Assembly: GCF_017916255.1 (NCBI RefSeq)
Contig: NZ_CP072827.1
Location: forward strand, 4,985,501-5,049,500
Length of the DNA: 64,000 nucleotides
Direction of reading: 5' to 3'
DNA from: Streptomyces mobaraensis NBRC 13819 = DSM 40847
GTDB taxonomy: Bacteria; Actinomycetota; Actinomycetes; Streptomycetales; Streptomycetaceae
In this document: piece after piece, positions 34,278-43,528 of the stretch
Position numbering within the stretch: position 1 is the stretch's first letter
Layout of the letters: the number at the start of each line of letters is the position of its first letter
Notes under the pieces: model-generated
What the model was told of the DNA's origin: nothing
Databases searched by the model: none
The model's input: the letters and a program-made list of their open reading frames with translations, nothing else
Made by a program: the position numbers and the translations under genes

Positions 34278-35255
34278 CTACCCCTGGCCCGGCTCGGCCT
34301 CCGGATCGGGCTCGGGCTCCGGCTCCGGATCGGGTCCGCCCGTGATGACGGCGGCGATCGTCGTACCCGGTGCGAACGCCCCTTCCTCGGCAAGTGTCGT
34401 CAGGCCGTACAACGCCTTGGCCACGTACAGCCGTTCCGGTGGCAGTCCGTGGCGGGCGGCGAAGTCGTCGGCGAAGGCGTCCAGCTCCGGGGTGGTGCGG
34501 GCGTAACCGCCGCCGTGGAAGCGGTCGTCCAGCGACCAGTCGCCCCGACGGCCGCCGAACGCCGCGGTCTGCAGCCGCTCGACCTCCGTGCCCAGGAAGC
34601 CGCCTTTGAGCACCGGGAAGCCGAGGGCCCGCGTCCCCTCGCCGAGCCCGGCGGCCAGCCCGGCGAGCGTCCCGCCGGTACCGCAGGCGACGGCGGCGAC
34701 GTCTCCCGGTCCGAGGACGTCGGCCAGTTCGCGGCCGAGCACCGCGCAGCCGTGGACGGCGGCGGCGTTGCTGCCTCCCTCGGGGACGACATGGCAGCCG
34801 TCCGCCCCGAGCGCGGCCAGCACCTCGGGCTCGGTCTTGCGGCGGTAGGTGGCCCGGTCGACGAAGCGCAGGCGCATGCCGTCGGCCGCGCAGCGCGCCA
34901 GCGACCAGTTCAGCGGCCGATCCGCGAGCTCGTCACCGCGGACGACGCCGATGGTGGCGAAGCCGAGCAGACGGCCGGCGGCGGCGGTGGCCCGCAGATG
35001 GTTGGAGTAGGCACCGCCGAAGGTGAGCAGGGTGGACCGGCCGGAGGCCGCGGCGGCCCGCAGGTTGGGCTCCAGCTTGCGCCACTTGTTGCCGGGCAGC
35101 CGGGGGTGTATCAGATCGTCCCGCTTGAGCAGCAGCCGTACGCCCCGGCGGGCGAACCGCTCGTCGGCCAGTTCGACGACGGGGGACGGCAGCCTGGGCC
35201 GCAGGGCGGCGAGGTCCAGGGGTGCGGGGGAGGAAAGGGGGGACGGGCCGGTCAC
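34278..35255 (-). CDS. PLP-dependent ACC deaminase/D-cysteine desulfhydrase family
   Basis: A 325-residue fold-type II PLP enzyme. PGNKWRKL supplies the Schiff-base Lys57; TFGGAYSNHLRATAAAG and VACGTGGTLAGLAAGL are cofactor-binding loops. The family includes ACC deaminase and D-cysteine desulfhydrase; residues that separate them cannot be judged by eye. The C-terminal GPDPEPEPEPDPEAEPG tail is a low-complexity acidic addition. It ends near the 18-bp array behind the convergent antiporter gene. Confidence 0.85.
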   Translation of the reverse strand: MTGPSPLSSPAPLDLAALRPRLPSPVVELADERFARRGVRLLLKRDDLIHPRLPGNKWRKLEPNLRAAAASGRSTLLTFGGAYSNHLRATAAAGRLLGFATIGVVRGDELADRPLNWSLARCAADGMRLRFVDRATYRRKTEPEVLAALGADGCHVVPEGGSNAAAVHGCAVLGRELADVLGPGDVAAVACGTGGTLAGLAAGLGEGTRALGFPVLKGGFLGTEVERLQTAAFGGRRGDWSLDDRFHGGGYARTTPELDAFADDFAARHGLPPERLYVAKALYGLTTLAEEGAFAPGTTIAAVITGGPDPEPEPEPDPEAEPGQG

Positions 35256-35327
35256 CCTCCCATTGTCGGCGAGATCCGTGGGAGGCCCACCCGCGGAGCC
35301 CGACGGAGGGGGCTGCCAGGCCGGCCG

Positions 35328-35918
35328 TCACGCGAGCCGGTCGCGGACGCGGGCCCGCAACCGGTCCATGGTGAAGCCGCGGGGATCGATCTTCCCCGGC
35401 CGCCACTCCAGATGCCCGATGACGGATCGCTCGGTCCAGCCGTGGTGCCGGCAGAGCGCCGCCGCCGCCCGTTCCACCGCTTCCAGTTGCGCTTCCGGCC
35501 AGGGGTCCGTCCCATTGCCCAGGTTCACGCACTCGAAGCCGTAGAAGAAGGTGTTCCCGTCGGCGTCGAAGCGCCGCGGGGGCGGTGTGCGCCGCTCCTC
35601 GATGACGGCCCGCAGGACGTCCGGGTCGCCGCCCCCGGCGTGGTTGGCGCGCCCGCAGCCGACGAGGTGGACCCGGGCGTCCTTGCCCACGACCCCGTGG
35701 CACAGGGGGCCGGGCAGGGAGTCGGTGCCCTCCCAGCAGATACGGACGGTGTTCTCTGTGCCGGCGGTGGCCGTGTGATGGATGATGATTCCGTGGACCG
35801 GGCCCCACGGCCCGTGGCCGGCCCGGTTGTGGGTGCGCCAGCCGGGCACCTCGACGACGGTGGAGCCCTCCGCTCTCAAGACGGTGAGCAGTGTCTCGGC
35901 GGACATGGGTGCGGCCAC
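35328..35918 (-). CDS. N-acetylmuramoyl-L-alanine amidase (Amidase_2/PGRP)
   Basis: A 196-residue zinc amidase domain: GIIIHHTATAG carries the first zinc His, and VIGHLEWRPGKIDP the later His and the Lys/Asp motif of type 2 amidases. There is no signal peptide, so it either acts in the cytoplasm (muropeptide recycling) or leaves by another route. GTG 35918 was chosen over ATG 35906 because GAGGAG lies 8 nt upstream. It is divergent from the glutaminase gene. Confidence 0.85.
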   Translation of the reverse strand: MAAPMSAETLLTVLRAEGSTVVEVPGWRTHNRAGHGPWGPVHGIIIHHTATAGTENTVRICWEGTDSLPGPLCHGVVGKDARVHLVGCGRANHAGGGDPDVLRAVIEERRTPPPRRFDADGNTFFYGFECVNLGNGTDPWPEAQLEAVERAAAALCRHHGWTERSVIGHLEWRPGKIDPRGFTMDRLRARVRDRLA

Positions 35919-36087
35919 AGCCTGTGCTCCTCGACGGTTCCGATGGCGCACGCCCTGTCGTATACGCCTGAATGGCCCTGTTCTACCGAAAAGTTCGCAG
36001 GTTATCGGGGTGTTCGGATATCGTGCGAGCCGATTCGGCCGCAGGCCGGATGTCGCACGTTCGTACGGAGACAGAAAGCGCACGCCA

Positions 36088-36999
36088 GTGGACTACCAGG
36101 CCGTCCTCGAAGAGGTAGCCGCGTTCGCGCGCCCGCTGGTGGGCCGCGGTCAGGCGGCCCAGTACATTCCGGCCCTGGCGGGGATGGACACCGGCCAGTT
36201 CGGCATGGCGGTCGCCGATGTCTCGGGGGGCGTCTACGGCGTGGGGGACTGGCAGCGGCCGTTCTCCGTGCAGTCGATCTCCAAGGCCTTCGGGCTGGCG
36301 CTCGTCCTGGCCGAGGGCGGGGACAAGATCTGGGAGCGGGTCGGAACGGAACCGTCCGGAAATGCCTTCAACTCCCTCGTGCAGCTCGAATACGAGAACG
36401 GCATTCCACGCAATCCGTTCATCAACGCGGGAGCGTTGGTCGTCACCGACCGGCTGCAGACGCTGACGGGCGACGCCAGCACCACGATGCTGGAGTTCCT
36501 GCGCGCCGAGAGCGGCAATCCGGAGGTGTCCTTCGATCCCGCGGTGGCGAGGTCGGAGTCCGAGCACGGCGACCGGAACGCGGCCCTCGCCCACTTCATG
36601 GCCAGCTACGACAACCTCGACAACCCCGTGCCCACGGTCCTGGAACACTACTTCTGGCAGTGCTCCATCGAGATGAGCTGCCGGGACCTGGCCCTGGCGA
36701 GCGGCTTCCTGGCCCGCCACGGGCTGCGGGCCGACGGCACCCGGCTGCTGCCGCGCCGGGAGGCGAAGCAGATCAACGCCGTGATGCTGACCTGCGGCAC
36801 CTACGACGCCGCCGGCGATTTCGCCTACCGGGTGGGTCTGCCGGGCAAGAGCGGAGTGGGCGGCGGCATCATCGCCGTCATACCCGGGCGCTGCACGCTC
36901 TGCGTCTGGAGCCCGGGGCTGGACGCGCGGGGGAACTCGGTGGCGGGCGTCGCCGCGCTGGACCACTTCACCACGCTGACGGGCTGGTCGGTGTTCTGA
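36088..36999 (+). CDS. glsA: glutaminase
   Basis: A 303-residue serine-type glutaminase that hydrolyses glutamine to glutamate and ammonia. The beta-lactamase-like active site is seen as FSVQSISKAF with Ser63 and Lys66; further blocks are NPFINAGALV, FWQCSIEMSCRDLALA and GLPGKSGVGGGIIAV. The length is normal. GTG 36088 has only a weak upstream GAAAG. The upstream gap is AT-richer and must hold divergent promoters. Confidence 0.93.
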   Translation: MDYQAVLEEVAAFARPLVGRGQAAQYIPALAGMDTGQFGMAVADVSGGVYGVGDWQRPFSVQSISKAFGLALVLAEGGDKIWERVGTEPSGNAFNSLVQLEYENGIPRNPFINAGALVVTDRLQTLTGDASTTMLEFLRAESGNPEVSFDPAVARSESEHGDRNAALAHFMASYDNLDNPVPTVLEHYFWQCSIEMSCRDLALASGFLARHGLRADGTRLLPRREAKQINAVMLTCGTYDAAGDFAYRVGLPGKSGVGGGIIAVIPGRCTLCVWSPGLDARGNSVAGVAALDHFTTLTGWSVF

Positions 37000-37077
37000 G
37001 GGCGGCTCCCGGCATCGGTGGCGGCCGCACGGTGTCCGGCGCATCGTGGAGCACGGGGAGCACCAGGAGGAGGGCGT

Positions 37078-37302
37078 ATGGAACACGAGTTGCGCGCCGA
37101 ATACGCGGACGGCAGCTCGCCGGACGACATCGACCCCGCGGTCAAGACGTGGCACGTGGTCCGTGAGGGCGACGGCCTGACCGGGATGTGCGGCCACGAG
37201 CTCGACCCGGGCGCGGCCGTCCGCTCCGTCGATCTCTGGGGCACCGGCAAGGTTCCCATCTGCCACTCCTGCGGAGCGCTCTACCTGCGGGAATCGCCCT
37301 AG
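37078..37302 (+). CDS. small zinc-ribbon-like protein
   Basis: A 74-residue protein with Cys38, His40, Cys62 and Cys65 in CGH...CHSC, a plausible single zinc site. AGGAGGAG directly ahead of ATG 37078 supports real translation. No known function; such small proteins are widespread in streptomycetes. It follows glutaminase by 78 bp. Confidence 0.78.
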   Translation: MEHELRAEYADGSSPDDIDPAVKTWHVVREGDGLTGMCGHELDPGAAVRSVDLWGTGKVPICHSCGALYLRESP

Positions 37303-37356
37303 CGCCCGACTCGTCGGCGACCCGTCGCGACCGCGCGGCGGACCGGGGTCACCGCG

Positions 37357-38295
37357 TCACGGGCAGCGGATGACCTGGCCCGCGTACGAGAGGTTGCCGC
37401 CGAAGCCGAAGAGCAGCACCGGTGCGCCGGACGGGATGGCGCCGCGTTCGACGAGCTTGGAGAGGGCGAGCGGGATGCTCGCGGCCGAGGTGTTGCCGGA
37501 CTCGGTGACGTCGGTGGCGATCACGGCGTTGACGGCGCCGATGCGGCGGGCGACGGGTTCGATGATCCGCAGGTTGGCCTGGTGGAGGACGACCGCCGCC
37601 AGCTCCTCCGGGGTGACCCCGGCCCGTTCGCAGACGGACCGGGCGATCGGCGGCAGCTGCGTGGTGGCCCACCGGTAGACGGACTGGCCCTCCTGGGCGA
37701 ACCGGGAGGGGGTGCCCTCGATGCGCACGGCGTGCCCCATGTCCGGCACCGAGCCCCAGACCACCGGGCCGATGCCGGGCTCCTCCGAGGCGGAGACCAC
37801 GGCGGCGCCCGCGCCGTCGCCGACGAGGACGCAGGTCGAGCGGTCGGTCCAGTCCACCACGTCCGTGAACTTCTCCACCCCGACGACCAGGGCGTTCGTC
37901 GCCGCACCGGCGCGGATGGCGTGGTCGGCGGAGGCCAGGGCGTGGGTGAAGCCCGAGCAGACCACGTTGACGTCCATCACGGCCGGGGAGGCGAGCCCCA
38001 GCCGGGCCGCCACACGGGCGGCCGTGTTCGGGCTGCGGTCGACGGCGGTGCAGGTGGCGACGAGAACGAGGTCGATGGCGGCCGGGTCGAGGCCGCTCAG
38101 GGCGAGGGCCTTGGCAGCGGCCTCGCCGGCCATGGCGTCCACGGTCTCGTCCGGTCCGGCGATCCGCCGGGTGCGGATGCCCACGCGGGAGCGGATCCAC
38201 TCGTCGCTCGTGTCCACCATCGCCGCCAGCTCGTCGTTGGTGAGCACCTTGGCGGGCTGATAGTGACCGAGGGCGATGACGCGCGACCCGGACAT
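37357..38295 (-). CDS. beta-ketoacyl-ACP synthase III family
   Basis: A 312-residue KAS III with the Cys113-His238-Asn268 catalytic triad in VVCSGFTH, VLHQANLR and ESGNTSAAS. These enzymes condense an acyl-CoA with malonyl-ACP. The main fatty-acid fabH normally sits with other fab genes; this solitary copy may serve starter-unit choice or a secondary pathway. AGGAGGA precedes ATG 38295. Confidence 0.9.
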   Translation of the reverse strand: MSGSRVIALGHYQPAKVLTNDELAAMVDTSDEWIRSRVGIRTRRIAGPDETVDAMAGEAAAKALALSGLDPAAIDLVLVATCTAVDRSPNTAARVAARLGLASPAVMDVNVVCSGFTHALASADHAIRAGAATNALVVGVEKFTDVVDWTDRSTCVLVGDGAGAAVVSASEEPGIGPVVWGSVPDMGHAVRIEGTPSRFAQEGQSVYRWATTQLPPIARSVCERAGVTPEELAAVVLHQANLRIIEPVARRIGAVNAVIATDVTESGNTSAASIPLALSKLVERGAIPSGAPVLLFGFGGNLSYAGQVIRCP

Positions 38296-38505
38296 CGGTG
38301 GTTCCTCCTGCGGGCGAATGATCCGAACCCCCAGTGTTGACCGCGCCCGCCCCCGGAGCGATGAGCATTCCACCAACGTTCCGGCGGGATAACTGGCACA
38401 ACCCACAGGAGAGCCCGTGGGGCCCGGCCTCCGGGTTCCTCCGGTCGGCCGGGCCCCACGGGACCGGTGGTCAGCCAGGGCCGGCCCGGCGGCCGGCCCG
38501 GGTGA

Positions 38506-39882
38506 TCAGCGCAGGGAGAGCGCCGTGCGGATGGTGGTGAAGAGCTCGGTCTGGTCGGTCACGCCCAGGACGCGCTCGGCCAGCGGCCCCTGGGCCGCGA
38601 TCCGGACCTCGGTGCCGGTGTGCTCCTGGGACTTCCCCGGGGTGTTGGTCGAGTAGTTGACCTTGAGCTGCTGCCCCTCGTCGGTGACGAGCGTCGAGGA
38701 CAGGCCGGGCGGGGTGGCCTCCAGCGGCACGATCTGGCTGGTGTGGCCGTGGTCGGCGGTGGTGACGACCAGAGTGTCGGGGTGCCGGTCCGCGTAGGCG
38801 CGGGCGACCTTCACCGCGCGGTCCAGCGCGGCCGTCTCGCCGATCTGGCCGCACGGGTCGGCCGAGTGGTCGCGCTTGTCGATCGAAGCGCCCTCGACCT
38901 GCAGGAAGAAGCCCTTCTTGCCGTGCTGCTTCTGCTCCAGGAGCTGGAGCGCCTTCTTGGTCTTCTCCTCCAGGGTGGGCGTGCCGGCGGTGCGCTCCGG
39001 GTTGTTCGTCACACAGCGCTGCGGCGCGGTGCCGCCCTGGGCGGCGGGCTTGCCGGTCCACTCGACCGGGACGTTGCCCGGGGCGAACAGGCCGAGCACG
39101 GGCTTGTCGGCCCGCGCCTTGCCGAGGCCCTTGGCGTCGGTGACGACCTGGTAGCCGAGCTTCCGGGCCTGCTCGGTGACGGTCAGCCCCTTGTAGCGGC
39201 CCTCGGTGATCTTCTGGTCGAAGCGCTGCTTGCCGCCGCCGAGGAGGACGTCCACCTTGTGGTTGACGCTCTGCTCGGCGATCGAGCCGGGGCCGCCCTT
39301 GGCGATCCGGTCGTTCGGGCACTCCTTCATGTCGGCCGGGCCCTGGCAGCTGCGGTCGGTGGCGTGCGAGGCGAGGACGGCCGGGGTGGCGTCGGTGAGC
39401 TCCGCGGTGGTGACGCTGCCGGTGGCGAGCCCGTTGCGCTGCGCGAGCTCCAGGATCGTGGTCATCGGCTTGTCGGTGCCGGGCGTCTTGGATATCCGGC
39501 CGTTGACGGTCTTGTGGCCGGTCGCCCAGCCGGTGCCGCTCGCCGCCGAGTCGGTGACGTAGTCCGGCTTGCCGTTCTTGTCCACGGAGAAGGTGGTGTA
39601 GGCGCCGGTCATGGGGAACTTGTCCATGTTCAGCCGGCCCGCCGCGCCCACGGTGTAGTCCCGGGCGAGGGTGATCTCGGAGTCGCCCATGCCGTCACCG
39701 ATGAGCAGGATGACGTTCTTGGCCTTCTTCGGGCCGTGGGCCTGGGCGGCGACGGCCGACTCGGCCGTCCGGTCCGTGCGGCCGGCGTCGGAGGCGGAGG
39801 CCGCGGCCGGCACCGCGACACCGGCGACGAGCAGTGCGGCGGCGCCCCAGGCGAGACGACGCCCGTACGGACGAGAACCCAT
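38506..39882 (-). CDS. secreted alkaline phosphatase (PhoA type)
   Basis: A 458-residue phosphatase with a signal peptide whose N-region has a twin arginine (YGRRLAWGAAALL) and cleavage near AAASA. Catalytic Ser112 is in VTDSAASGTGW; metal ligands appear in LLIGDGMGD, VEGASIDKRDH and TTADHGHTS plus EHTG. It hydrolyses phosphomonoesters outside the cell, using two zinc and one magnesium. AGGAAGGAA lies ahead of its ATG. A TatA-like gene stands 95 bp upstream on the same strand, which fits Tat export. Confidence 0.9.
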   Translation of the reverse strand: MGSRPYGRRLAWGAAALLVAGVAVPAAASASDAGRTDRTAESAVAAQAHGPKKAKNVILLIGDGMGDSEITLARDYTVGAAGRLNMDKFPMTGAYTTFSVDKNGKPDYVTDSAASGTGWATGHKTVNGRISKTPGTDKPMTTILELAQRNGLATGSVTTAELTDATPAVLASHATDRSCQGPADMKECPNDRIAKGGPGSIAEQSVNHKVDVLLGGGKQRFDQKITEGRYKGLTVTEQARKLGYQVVTDAKGLGKARADKPVLGLFAPGNVPVEWTGKPAAQGGTAPQRCVTNNPERTAGTPTLEEKTKKALQLLEQKQHGKKGFFLQVEGASIDKRDHSADPCGQIGETAALDRAVKVARAYADRHPDTLVVTTADHGHTSQIVPLEATPPGLSSTLVTDEGQQLKVNYSTNTPGKSQEHTGTEVRIAAQGPLAERVLGVTDQTELFTTIRTALSLR

Positions 39883-39977
39883 GGTGTTTTCCTTCCTCGT
39901 GGGCCGGCGGTGTGCCCGGCCGGAGGAAGCTCACCAAGTGAGGGTGTACGGCAGCGCAATACGAGGTGACGCCGAGG

Positions 39978-40247
39978 TCAGCGGGAGCTTTCGACCGTGG
40001 TGGGGATGACGGGGTTGGTGCTGCCGCCCGGTGTGGAGGCGGCCTCGGTGGCGGCGGACCCCGTGGCGGCGGCCCCGGGCGCCGAGTCCTCCTTCATGGC
40101 CTTGGCCTCGCTCTTGAGGATGCGCGCGGACTTGCCGAGCGCACGCGCCATGTCGGGCAGCTTCTTCGAGCCGAAGAGCACGACGAGGACGAGCACCACG
40201 ATGATGAGGTGCCAGGGTTCGAGGGCGTTGCGCAGCACGTCGGCCAC
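39978..40247 (-). CDS. tatA: TatA/E-family translocase protein (second paralogue)
   Basis: An 89-residue protein with one N-terminal helix ([20 protein letters not shown]), the [23 protein letters not shown] amphipathic segment diagnostic of TatA, and a flexible Ala/Thr tail. It differs from the main streptomycete TatA in its longer, more polar N-terminus. GTG 40247 was chosen; GTG 40238 is also possible. It reads toward the alkaline phosphatase gene. Confidence 0.88.
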   Translation of the reverse strand: MADVLRNALEPWHLIIVVLVLVVLFGSKKLPDMARALGKSARILKSEAKAMKEDSAPGAAATGSAATEAASTPGGSTNPVIPTTVESSR

Positions 40248-40432
40248 CTGCTTTCTCTGCGTTCTCCGTCGCCGCGGTCTAGCGGTCCTCCGCGGCCCAC
40301 TCACTTTACTTGCAGCTTTGCGCAACCGGGCAACCAGAGGTGACTTCCGTCCGTCTTTGGGGATGAGTCTTCGAGGGACATCAAGAACGCGCCCTTGAGA
40401 GGCGGGGGCGTGGAGGGGCTGGGGGGCTCGGG

Positions 40433-41920
40433 ATGGGCGGAGGGGGCGGCGGCCGGGAGCGGCGGCGCGGCCGGACGTTCGGCGGCGCGTCGCTGGCGCT
40501 GCTGATACTGCTGCTGGCCGCTGCCGGCTGGACGTACCTGCGGCTCGACGGCAACCTCGGCGTCTTCGACGCGGACGGCATCGCCCGGGACCGTCCCGGC
40601 TCCGCCGCCGGCGACAACGTCCTCGTCATAGGCTCCGACTCGCGCGCCGGCGGCAACCGGCACCTGGGCGGCGGCACCGGACGCGTCGGCCGTTCGGACA
40701 CGGCCTTCCTGCTGCACGTGTACGGGGACGGGGAGCGGGCCGCCGTCGTCTCCATCCCCCGGGACACCCTCGTCGAGATCCCGCCCTGCCGGCTGCCCGA
40801 CGGGAGCTGGACCGCCGCGCGCGACAGGGCGATGTTCAACTCGGCCTTCTCGGTCGGCGGTACGGCCGGGGGCAACCCCGCCTGCACGCAGAACACCGTC
40901 GAACGGCTCACCGGACTGCGCGTGGACCACACCGTCGTCGTGGACTTCGCCGGCTTCGCCGCGCTGACCGACGCCGTGGGCGGCGTCGAGGTCTGCATGC
41001 CGCAGGACGTCTACGAGGGCGACCTCGACCCGAACCGCGGCGGCCGGGGTGACCTCCTCTTCAGGAAGGGGCGGCAGACCGTGTCGGGGCGGAAGGCGCT
41101 GGACTACGTGCGGGTGCGGCACGGGCTCGGCGACGGTTCCGACATCGGGCGCATCCGCCGCCAGCAGGCGTTCGTCGCCGCCCTGATCAAGAAGGTGCGG
41201 TCCCGGGGGCTCGATCCGGCGACGCTGCTCCCGCTGGCGGACGCCGCCACCAAATCCCTCACCGTGGACCCGGGGCTGGGCTCCGTGGAGAAGCTGGTGT
41301 CCTTCGCGCGGTCGCTCAAGGGCATCGACCAGGACGACATCGCGTTCGTGACGATGCCGTGGCGGTACGAGGGCGACCGGGTGGCGGTCGTCCAGCCGGA
41401 GGCGGACGCGCTGTGGGCGGCGCTGCGGGACGACCGGGCGGTGGGGGACAAGGGATCACCCGGAAGCTCCGGGGGCTCTGCGGACCCGAAGGCCGGGGGA
41501 GGCGCGAAAGGCGCGCCGGGGGACGGGGAGGGCGCGGGCGTCCGGGTCTCCCTCGCCGACGCGACGCACGCGGACGGACTGGCCGCCCGCGCCGCCGCGC
41601 TCCTCCGGCGGCACGGTTACACGGTCACGGGCCCGCGGACGGCCGAGGCCGGCGACGCGGGCACCACGGTGATCGAGTTCGGCCCGGGGCAGGCGGGCCG
41701 CGCCCGTACGCTGGCCCGGCTCTTCCCCGGCGCGTTCGTGCGCGGCACCGCCGATTCCGGCATCTCCGTCACCCTGGGGCGGGACTTCGGCACGGCGGCG
41801 GAGGGGGCGGCGGCGCCGGTCGCGGCGGATCCGCCGCGCGGGTCCACGGGCGTGTCCACGGACGTCTCCGCCGTGAGCCCGGCGGACGACAAGCCCTGCC
41901 CCGGTCTGTCCTATGGGTGA
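40433..41920 (+). CDS. LytR-CpsA-Psr (LCP) cell-wall ligase with LytR_C domain
   Basis: A 495-residue protein: Arg-rich cytoplasmic start, one membrane helix (about 18-38), an LCP domain at 60-300 ([57 protein letters not shown] with the phosphate-binding Arg residues), then a LytR_C domain near 370-455 and a disordered tail. LCP enzymes attach teichoic acids or glycans to peptidoglycan outside the membrane. Confidence 0.9.
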   Translation: MGGGGGGRERRRGRTFGGASLALLILLLAAAGWTYLRLDGNLGVFDADGIARDRPGSAAGDNVLVIGSDSRAGGNRHLGGGTGRVGRSDTAFLLHVYGDGERAAVVSIPRDTLVEIPPCRLPDGSWTAARDRAMFNSAFSVGGTAGGNPACTQNTVERLTGLRVDHTVVVDFAGFAALTDAVGGVEVCMPQDVYEGDLDPNRGGRGDLLFRKGRQTVSGRKALDYVRVRHGLGDGSDIGRIRRQQAFVAALIKKVRSRGLDPATLLPLADAATKSLTVDPGLGSVEKLVSFARSLKGIDQDDIAFVTMPWRYEGDRVAVVQPEADALWAALRDDRAVGDKGSPGSSGGSADPKAGGGAKGAPGDGEGAGVRVSLADATHADGLAARAAALLRRHGYTVTGPRTAEAGDAGTTVIEFGPGQAGRARTLARLFPGAFVRGTADSGISVTLGRDFGTAAEGAAAPVAADPPRGSTGVSTDVSAVSPADDKPCPGLSYG

Positions 41921-42097
41921 CATCGGGGTGCCATGACGGTGCCGGAGGAGCTGCCAGGGGAACCGAGTGCCCGAATGGCCCGTTGTTTCAGTGAACGCGG
42001 AGTAAGTTCGAGATTCCGGCGAAGTGCCGCCGCGTCGGCCGTCACCCGGTCCGCCACGTATACGTCCGTTCCGTACGCCTCTCCGAGGAGCACCGTC

Positions 42098-43471
42098 ATG
42101 TCCGCCACTCCCAGGGCCCTTCCCCGGCCCCTGCCGGCCCTCTTCGCGGGGCTCGTCGCGGCGCTGCTGCTGGTGGCCGGCGGCGCGGCCCTCGCCCCGC
42201 CCGCCCACGCCGCCACCGGTCTGAACGAGGTGGCCGAGGGGCTCAAGAAGAGCCCCGTCTACGTCGACCCCCGGGCGTCCTCCCAGCTCTCCTCGGCCGA
42301 CGCCGACGCCCTGGCCAAGAAGATCAAGGACGCGGACAAGCCGGTGTTCGTCGCCGTCCTGCCGAACACGCCGGACTTCCCCCAGGCGACCGTCCTGGGA
42401 GACCTGCGGGGGAAGGTCGGCATCAGCGGCGTCTACGCCATCCGGCTCGGCGACAAGTTCAACGCCGGCGCCGACCGGCGCGTGATGTCCAACAACGCCG
42501 TCGCCAACCTGCGCGACTCGGTCCGCCGCAACGACAACGCCAACGCGAGCACCGAGCTCAACGCGTTCGTCGACGGCGCGATCAAGACCGCCCGGGGGCA
42601 CGCCCCCGACTCGTGGGGCGGCTCGGGCTCCGGGGGCGGCTCCACCGGCCTGATCGTCATCGGTGCGATCGTCGTCGCCGGCGCGGGCGGCGCCTACGCG
42701 TTCTACCGGCGCGCGAAGAAGAAGCGCGAGGAGCGCGAGCGCGCCGAACTGGACGCCCTGCGCGTCGTCGTCGACGAGGACATCACCGCGTTCGGCGAGG
42801 AGCTCGACCGCCTCGACTTCTCGCCGTCGGAGCCCGGCGCCACGGACGCCATGCGGCACGACTACGAACAGGCCCTCGACGCCTACGAGGAGGCCAAGCG
42901 CCGGATCGCGGCGGCGGCCAGGCCCCAGGAGGTCACGGCCGTCACCGAGGCCCTGGACAACGGCCGGTTCGCCCTCGCCACCCTCGCCGCCCGCCGCACC
43001 GGCGCGCCGCTGCCCGAGCGCCGGCTGCCCTGCTTCTTCGACCCGCGCCACGGCCCGTCCGTCGAGGACGTCCAGTGGGCGCCCCCGGGCGGCGCGCCGC
43101 GTACCGTCCCCGCCTGCCGGGCCGACGCGACGCGCGTCGCCGACGGCGAGGACCCCGCGTCCCGCACGGTCCAGACCGCCCAGGGCCCGCAGCCGTACTG
43201 GAACGCCGGCCCCGCCTACGCCCCGTGGGCCGGCGGCTACTTCGGCGGCGGCATCCTGCCCGGTCTGCTCGTGGGCACGATGCTCGGCAGCATGCTCAGC
43301 GGTCCCGCCTACGCGTCCGACTTCGGCGGCGTTCCCACGGACACCGGCCCCGAAGGGGGCGACTTCTCCGGCAGCGACTTCAACTCCGGTGACTTCGGTG
43401 GCGGTTGGGGCGACGGCGGTGGCTTCGGTGGCGGAGGGGACGGGGGTGGTTTCGGGGGCGGGGACTGGTGA
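42098..43471 (+). CDS. membrane protein with TPM-like domain and Gly-rich tail
   Basis: A 457-residue protein: signal peptide ending near AHAAT (residue 40), an extracytoplasmic region of about 140 residues (VYVDPRASSQLSSADADALAKKI, a TPM-domain-like beginning), one helix near 185-207, a cytoplasmic coiled region, and a C-terminal GGGFGGGG tail. The layout is that of the YgcG/TPM group, of unknown function. GAGGAG precedes ATG 42098. Confidence 0.72.
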   Translation: MSATPRALPRPLPALFAGLVAALLLVAGGAALAPPAHAATGLNEVAEGLKKSPVYVDPRASSQLSSADADALAKKIKDADKPVFVAVLPNTPDFPQATVLGDLRGKVGISGVYAIRLGDKFNAGADRRVMSNNAVANLRDSVRRNDNANASTELNAFVDGAIKTARGHAPDSWGGSGSGGGSTGLIVIGAIVVAGAGGAYAFYRRAKKKREERERAELDALRVVVDEDITAFGEELDRLDFSPSEPGATDAMRHDYEQALDAYEEAKRRIAAAARPQEVTAVTEALDNGRFALATLAARRTGAPLPERRLPCFFDPRHGPSVEDVQWAPPGGAPRTVPACRADATRVADGEDPASRTVQTAQGPQPYWNAGPAYAPWAGGYFGGGILPGLLVGTMLGSMLSGPAYASDFGGVPTDTGPEGGDFSGSDFNSGDFGGGWGDGGGFGGGGDGGGFGGGDW

Positions 43472-43528
43472 GCGCGCCTTCCGCGCCCCCGCACCCCCTG
43501 TCCGGGACCGCTCCGTACCGCGCCCCGC

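Noticed and set aside
33852..37166. 1104-codon plus-strand frame
   Set aside because: It runs across the antiporter end, the 18-bp array, and antisense to the PLP enzyme and amidase, then out of frame through glutaminase. It has no coherent domain. Only its start over the repeats is kept as a finding.
39883..39960. PHO boxes upstream of the alkaline phosphatase
   Set aside because: Only loose resemblance to the 11-nt PhoP direct repeat units (for example GGTGAGCTTCC); no two adjacent good units.
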